Assembly (NCBI GenBank): GCA_030600865.1
Contig: JAUVUS010000083.1
Location: 1-8,416, forward strand
Source: Bacteroidales bacterium
Lineage (GTDB): Bacteria; Bacteroidota; Bacteroidia; Bacteroidales; UBA12077
Direction: 5' to 3'
Length of the DNA stretch: 8,416 nt
The position numbers and the translations under genes are program-made. Under the pieces are notes generated by a model. It was not told the DNA's origin. It saw only the letters and a list, made by a program, of their open reading frames with translations, and searched no databases. How positions within the stretch are numbered: the stretch's first letter is position 1; each line of letters begins with the position of its first letter. Below are positions 5,942-8,416 of this stretch, piece by piece.

Positions 5942-6223
5942 TTATTTGTCTTTTGTTAGTTCCCGCATAGCTTCTTCTAAGTATAGCTTTTTTAAACGAA
6001 GATAGTGATTGAGAGCTTCGTGCATAACTTCTTGCACATTACGATTTTGATATGTGGCAAGAATTTTAAATTTTCTAAATGTCATTCGATCCACGGAAAT
6101 AACTAAGTCGCTTTTCTTTTCCGATCCAAATAACACTTCATCTTCAAAACTGTCTTCATTAAGAAATTCAGTATTTGAGGACAAGGCTTCCTGAAATTTT
6201 TCTATATTTTTTTTATTCGCCAT
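5942..6223 (-). CDS. Small ribbon-helix-helix-like partner of ParA
   Basis: This is a 93-residue protein starting MANKKNIEKF. Its acidic N-terminal half (about 15-36, with LNEDSFEDEVLFG) is probably flexible. The C-terminal half reads as ribbon-helix-helix: a strand SDLVISVDR (38-46), helix TFRKFKILATYQ (48-59), turn NRN, helix VQEVMHEALNHYLRLKK (63-79), then a charged tail. Small RHH proteins of this kind pair with ParA ATPases as centromere-binding proteins or adaptors (for example ParG), stimulating the ATPase through the flexible N-terminus. The start at 6223 overlaps the ParA gene by 11 bases and is preferred over an ATG eight codons earlier (6247), which would overlap by 35. The overlap implies translational coupling. 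Which DNA site or protein cargo it binds is unknown. Confidence 0.75.
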   Translation of the reverse strand: MANKKNIEKFQEALSSNTEFLNEDSFEDEVLFGSEKKSDLVISVDRMTFRKFKILATYQNRNVQEVMHEALNHYLRLKKLYLEEAMRELTKDK

Positions 6224-6974
6224 ACCTTTCAATAAATTCGTTTGCAAGATTTAAATAATCTTCTGCACCTCTTGAGCTGGGAGCATAGCTAAAAATATTT
6301 TGCCCAAATGCTGTCGATTCCATTAATAATATATCTGTTCTTATTTTAGTCTCAAAAACTTTATGTTTATATCTTTCATTTTCTAATAGACTTTTAATAA
6401 CAGCTTTGCTAAATTTTGTTCTGTGTGAGAATCTTACAAACAGAATGCCAGCCATTTCTATTTTAGGGTTCATTCGTTTTTTTACTTTGTCTGTAATCTG
6501 AATTATTTTATCTAATCCAATAAATGCAAAATTCTCTGCTTGCATTGGAACAATATACGCATCAGAGGCGACTAGCGAATTAATAGCAAATGTGCCCAGA
6601 CTTGGTCCGCAGTCTACTAAAATATAATCATATAATGGCCTAATAGGATCAAGGGCTTCTTTTAAAAGATATTCTCTGCCCGGCTCATTATTTATCCTAT
6701 ATTCATAGTCAAGTAAATAGTTTGTAGATGGTATTAGCGATACATGATCCAGGGGAAGAAGAACATCTTGTGATTTTAAATCATTAAGTAAAAGCTTACC
6801 AATATGATTTTCAACTTTATTTACTCCCAGCGAAGTTGTTAAATTACTTTGACTGTCAAAATCAATAAGCAATACTTTATAACCTAATTTCGATAGGGCT
6901 GTACCTAAGTTTAGTGTTGTCGTCGTTTTTCCAGTACCACCTTTATTATTTATTACAGAAATAATATGAGCCAT
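6213..6974 (-). CDS. ParA/MinD-family ATPase (Soj-like)
   Basis: This 253-residue protein is a ParA-type partition ATPase, close to the usual length for chromosomal Soj-like proteins and without the extra N-terminal DNA-binding domain of type Ia plasmid ParA. It has the deviant Walker A KGGTGKTTTT (11-20; signature Lys 11 and catalytic Lys 16), the Walker A' LLIDFDSQSN (35-44; D38, D40), and Walker B YILVDCGPSLG (117-127; D121). MESTAFGQNIFSYAPSSRGAEDY near the C-terminus is the usual ParA tail. Such ATPases dimerise with ATP, coat the nucleoid and move a cargo set by the partner protein. The partner is encoded directly downstream in overlap. No ParB with an HTH domain and no replication gene is in view, so this may be an orphan system that places a protein cargo or, less likely, a remnant of a mobile element. 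Confidence 0.92.
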   Translation of the reverse strand: MAHIISVINNKGGTGKTTTTLNLGTALSKLGYKVLLIDFDSQSNLTTSLGVNKVENHIGKLLLNDLKSQDVLLPLDHVSLIPSTNYLLDYEYRINNEPGREYLLKEALDPIRPLYDYILVDCGPSLGTFAINSLVASDAYIVPMQAENFAFIGLDKIIQITDKVKKRMNPKIEMAGILFVRFSHRTKFSKAVIKSLLENERYKHKVFETKIRTDILLMESTAFGQNIFSYAPSSRGAEDYLNLANEFIERYGE

Positions 6975-7006
6975 AAAAAATAGATATAAGTGAAAGCTCT
7001 AATATA

Positions 7007-7038
7007 CAAAAAATATCTGATCGTGAGCAAACTCAGAT
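7007..7038 (-). terminator. Weak hairpin terminator after the small Cys protein gene
   Basis: Reading the - strand, ATCTGA pairs with TCAGAT (7038-7033 with 7020-7015) across a 12-base loop, then ATTTTTTG follows (7014-7007). It lies 40 bases after the stop at 7079 and about 32 bases before the ParA ATG. The same T-run reads TATTTTTTG, one base off the -7 consensus TAnnTTTG, and so could instead be part of the ParA promoter. Confidence 0.4.
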
Positions 7039-7078
7039 TAGTAGTTTATTATTAATTTGTTATATCACAAGAATCATA

Positions 7079-7246
7079 TTAAGAGCATCCACACCCTATA
7101 CCTTGATCTTTTAAATTATTATTATGATTTTGACACGAGCCTCCATGGAATTCTCCTTTTTTGGTAAATATTAATCGTACAGATAATGCAAGTACAGCAA
7201 TCAAAACTAAGATAATTGTCAATATCAGTAATTCTATAATTGGCAT
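7079..7246 (-). CDS. Small single-span membrane protein with C-terminal Cys cluster
   Basis: This 55-residue protein (start MPIIELLILT, end GIGCGCS) is one hydrophobic helix (about 3-27) followed by a short basic KK and a cytoplasmic-type tail. The tail holds H34, C38 in GGSC, H41, C52 and C54 in GCGC. A good Shine-Dalgarno (AAAAAGGA, 7259-7252) lies 5 bases before the ATG, which supports a real gene despite its size. The layout of helix, then GSC, then CxC recalls NqrM (the NADH:quinone-reductase maturation factor, 'GSCGGL...CDC') and the small Cys-rich proteins associated with FeoB. It matches neither closely, so the function is left open; metal or redox-cofactor delivery is a guess. It is a separate unit from ParA if the hairpin at 7007-7038 works. 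Confidence 0.7.
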   Translation of the reverse strand: MPIIELLILTIILVLIAVLALSVRLIFTKKGEFHGGSCQNHNNNLKDQGIGCGCS

Positions 7247-7251
7247 AATAT

Positions 7252-7259
7252 TCCTTTTT
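7252..7259 (-). promoter_or_regulatory. Strong ribosome-binding site of the small Cys protein
   Basis: AAAAAGGA on the - strand, five bases before the ATG at 7246. It is notable because most other genes here lack a clear Shine-Dalgarno, and it fixes the start of a gene too short to be convincing by length alone. Confidence 0.6.
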
Positions 7260-7336
7260 ATTTTAACAACAATAAGATGTTTGGAAGGTTCAAAACAATA
7301 CAGTTTTAGTTTTTATGCATGTAAAAAGTTAGAGTG

Positions 7337-7367
7337 TTGATTTTTATTGTAATAATCCTTAAATTTG
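7337..7367 (+). promoter_or_regulatory. Bacteroidota -33/-7 promoter for the barrel protein
   Basis: TAAATTTG (7360-7367) matches TAnnTTTG, and a TTG (7337-7339) lies 20 bases upstream, as expected for the -33 element. This predicts a 5' leader of about 40-45 bases before the ATG at 7417. It is the most complete promoter in the window. Confidence 0.55.
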
Positions 7368-7416
7368 TTTTTATGCTTACAATTAAAAAGAAATGCTAAC
7401 CTAAAACTACATTGTC

Positions 7417-8118
7417 ATGAGAAAATTGATTGTTGTTTTTTTAACTTTATTTTTATTTTCATTTAGTAATTATGCATCGGATGTTATTAAAGATTTAAAT
7501 AAGGATGAAAATCTTTTATTGTCTAATTACTCATTATCAGATTATAATAAATCTTTAATAAGTACAGAATATGATTTATCCTTAATGAATTTACAGGTTG
7601 AGGTAATGGGTTTATTATTCTTCGGACCACAGGTGTCACTTGATTTTCAGTTTGCAAATATGGTTGCAGTTGGGCCATATGTTAGATGGAATTATGCAGG
7701 TGTAATGTATCAGGGAATAGTTACCGATTGGTTTACAGACGGATCAACTGCTTCACCTGCAAGTTATGGAATTGGTGTTCAGGCTAAAATTTTAATACCT
7801 ATTGGTTCAGGTAGGCACAGGCCATATGCCGGGTTTTCTTATGAAAGATTTCGCGGTGAAGATTCATATGATCCGGGAGGAACTGATGGTAAGCATATAT
7901 GGGAATACAAAAGTAATATTATGCTTGTAAATCTGGGATACAGAATGCTTACAGAATCAAGTTTTAATTTATCTATTGGATTAAGTCTTGGTATTTCACA
8001 AGAAACCGAAAATAAAGATTATTATGAATTTGGGGATGGTACTATAGATTACAATCTAACATCCACACGTTTTATCGGAATGTTACAGATCGGCCTTGGT
8101 TGGCAATTAGGAAATTAA
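7417..8118 (+). CDS. Exported outer-membrane beta-barrel-like protein
   Basis: This 233-residue protein has a signal peptide (MRKLIVVFLTLFLFSFSNYA, cleavage near residue 20). A polar, Asn/Ser/Leu-rich linker follows (about 21-52), then repeated amphipathic strands with aromatic edges: VAVGPYVRWNYAGVMYQG, SYGIGVQAKILIPIG, HRPYAGFSYERF, NIMLVNLGYRML, FNLSIGLSLGIS and a last strand FIGMLQIGLGWQLGN. Glycine-aromatic alternation and the GVQAKILIPIG...RPYAGFSYE pattern resemble small outer-membrane barrels of the OmpW/OmpA-barrel or DUF3575-like kind, with about eight strands. I cannot assign a named family or ligand. It has its own promoter (7337-7367) and terminator (8142-8173), so it is a single-gene unit. 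The linker between the signal and the barrel is unusually long. Confidence 0.75.
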   Translation: MRKLIVVFLTLFLFSFSNYASDVIKDLNKDENLLLSNYSLSDYNKSLISTEYDLSLMNLQVEVMGLLFFGPQVSLDFQFANMVAVGPYVRWNYAGVMYQGIVTDWFTDGSTASPASYGIGVQAKILIPIGSGRHRPYAGFSYERFRGEDSYDPGGTDGKHIWEYKSNIMLVNLGYRMLTESSFNLSIGLSLGISQETENKDYYEFGDGTIDYNLTSTRFIGMLQIGLGWQLGN

Positions 8119-8141
8119 AATAATTATAAAACCATTTTGTT

Positions 8142-8173
8142 CCCCGGTGATTTATAATTTTCATCGGGGTTTT
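8142..8173 (+). terminator. Intrinsic terminator of the barrel protein gene
   Basis: CCCCGGTGA (8142-8150) pairs with TCATCGGGG (8161-8169), nine pairs with one G-T, across a 10-base AT loop, and is followed by TTTT (8170-8173). It lies 23 bases after the stop codon. Confidence 0.8.
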
Positions 8174-8209
8174 AAATTAAAATCAATCTATATTATTTCT
8201 ATATATTGA

Positions 8210-8217
8210 TATATTTG
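8210..8217 (+). promoter_or_regulatory. Candidate -7 box for the NuoE-like gene
   Basis: TATATTTG matches TAnnTTTG and lies 46 bases before the ATG at 8264, just after the upstream terminator, which is where a promoter is needed. No clear -33 element is seen. Confidence 0.4.
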
Positions 8218-8263
8218 GATACTTACTTTATATTTATAGAATACATTATATAAATAGTTTTCT

Positions 8264-8416
8264 ATGGATAAACAATTAGTTGAAGTATTTTCTGCATTTG
8301 ATGGAAAAGAAGAAGAACTTATTCCGATACTGCAGAAGGTTCAGGATGCCTTGGGTTTTCTATCTGATGATTCAATAATGGAGATAGCCAGATTTACACG
8401 TGTGCCAGTGAGTAGC
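8264..8416 (+). CDS. NuoE/HndA-type [2Fe-2S] subunit, 5' part only
   Basis: The first 51 codons run off the window. The reading MDKQLVEVFSAFDG is followed by EELIPILQKVQDALGFLSDD, IMEIARFTRVPVSS, the typical N-terminal helical part of the thioredoxin-like 24-kDa subunit (NuoE of complex I, HndA/HydC of NAD(P)-reducing [FeFe] hydrogenases, formate dehydrogenase gamma). In that family the next motif would be VYGVATFY, with the four cluster cysteines further on, all outside the window. It would pass electrons between NAD(H) and iron-sulfur partners. In anaerobic Bacteroidota a following nuoF-like and hydrogenase or catalytic gene is common, so nuoE or hndA cannot be chosen from this piece. The start is supported by the upstream terminator and a candidate promoter. 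Confidence 0.85.
   Translation, partial: MDKQLVEVFSAFDGKEEELIPILQKVQDALGFLSDDSIMEIARFTRVPVSS

Overview
The window looks like chromosomal DNA of an AT-rich member of the Bacteroidota, probably an anaerobic Bacteroidales- or Marinilabiliales-type organism. The evidence is an exported TonB-dependent receptor with an N-terminal carboxypeptidase-regulatory-like domain, several matches to the Bacteroidota -7 promoter motif TAnnTTTG, weak use of Shine-Dalgarno sites, and a HAMP/GAF sensor with the 'EEMRQNMEELQATQEE' coiled coil common in this phylum. No rRNA, tRNA, CRISPR array, transposase or integrase was seen.

Layout. Positions 1-27 look like the last codons of an upstream + strand gene, followed by a strong hairpin terminator (50-101). 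On the + strand, 251-628 encodes a small membrane-anchored protein with paired histidines. It is followed by a TonB-dependent outer-membrane receptor (827-3214) whose frame is cut by one in-frame TAA at 2174-2176. The two are probably one metal- or metal-complex-uptake unit. A palindromic, partly tandem repeat (3224-3308) separates this unit from a convergent - strand group.

That group, in transcription order, is a membrane HAMP-GAF-coiled-coil sensor (5650 to 4381, broken by a +1-type frameshift at an A7 tract, 4877-4883) followed 29 bases later by an exported metallo-beta-lactamase-fold hydrolase (4351 to 3326). Further right on the - strand is a ParA-family ATPase (6974-6213) overlapping a small ribbon-helix-helix-like partner (6223-5942). 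Upstream of these is a 55-residue Cys-containing single-span membrane protein (7246-7079). At the right end on the + strand are an exported beta-barrel-like protein (7417-8118), a clear terminator (8142-8173), and the first 51 codons of a NuoE/HndA-type NADH-dehydrogenase or hydrogenase subunit that runs off the window.

How they may work together. The His-rich protein and the receptor form a plausible envelope uptake system. The sensor and the hydrolase are close enough to be co-transcribed. The ParA/RHH pair is a self-contained positioning or partition module with no visible plasmid or integrative-element context. Two genes carry single lesions with intact coding sequence on both sides. This suggests recent inactivation, a sequence or assembly error, or less likely recoding.
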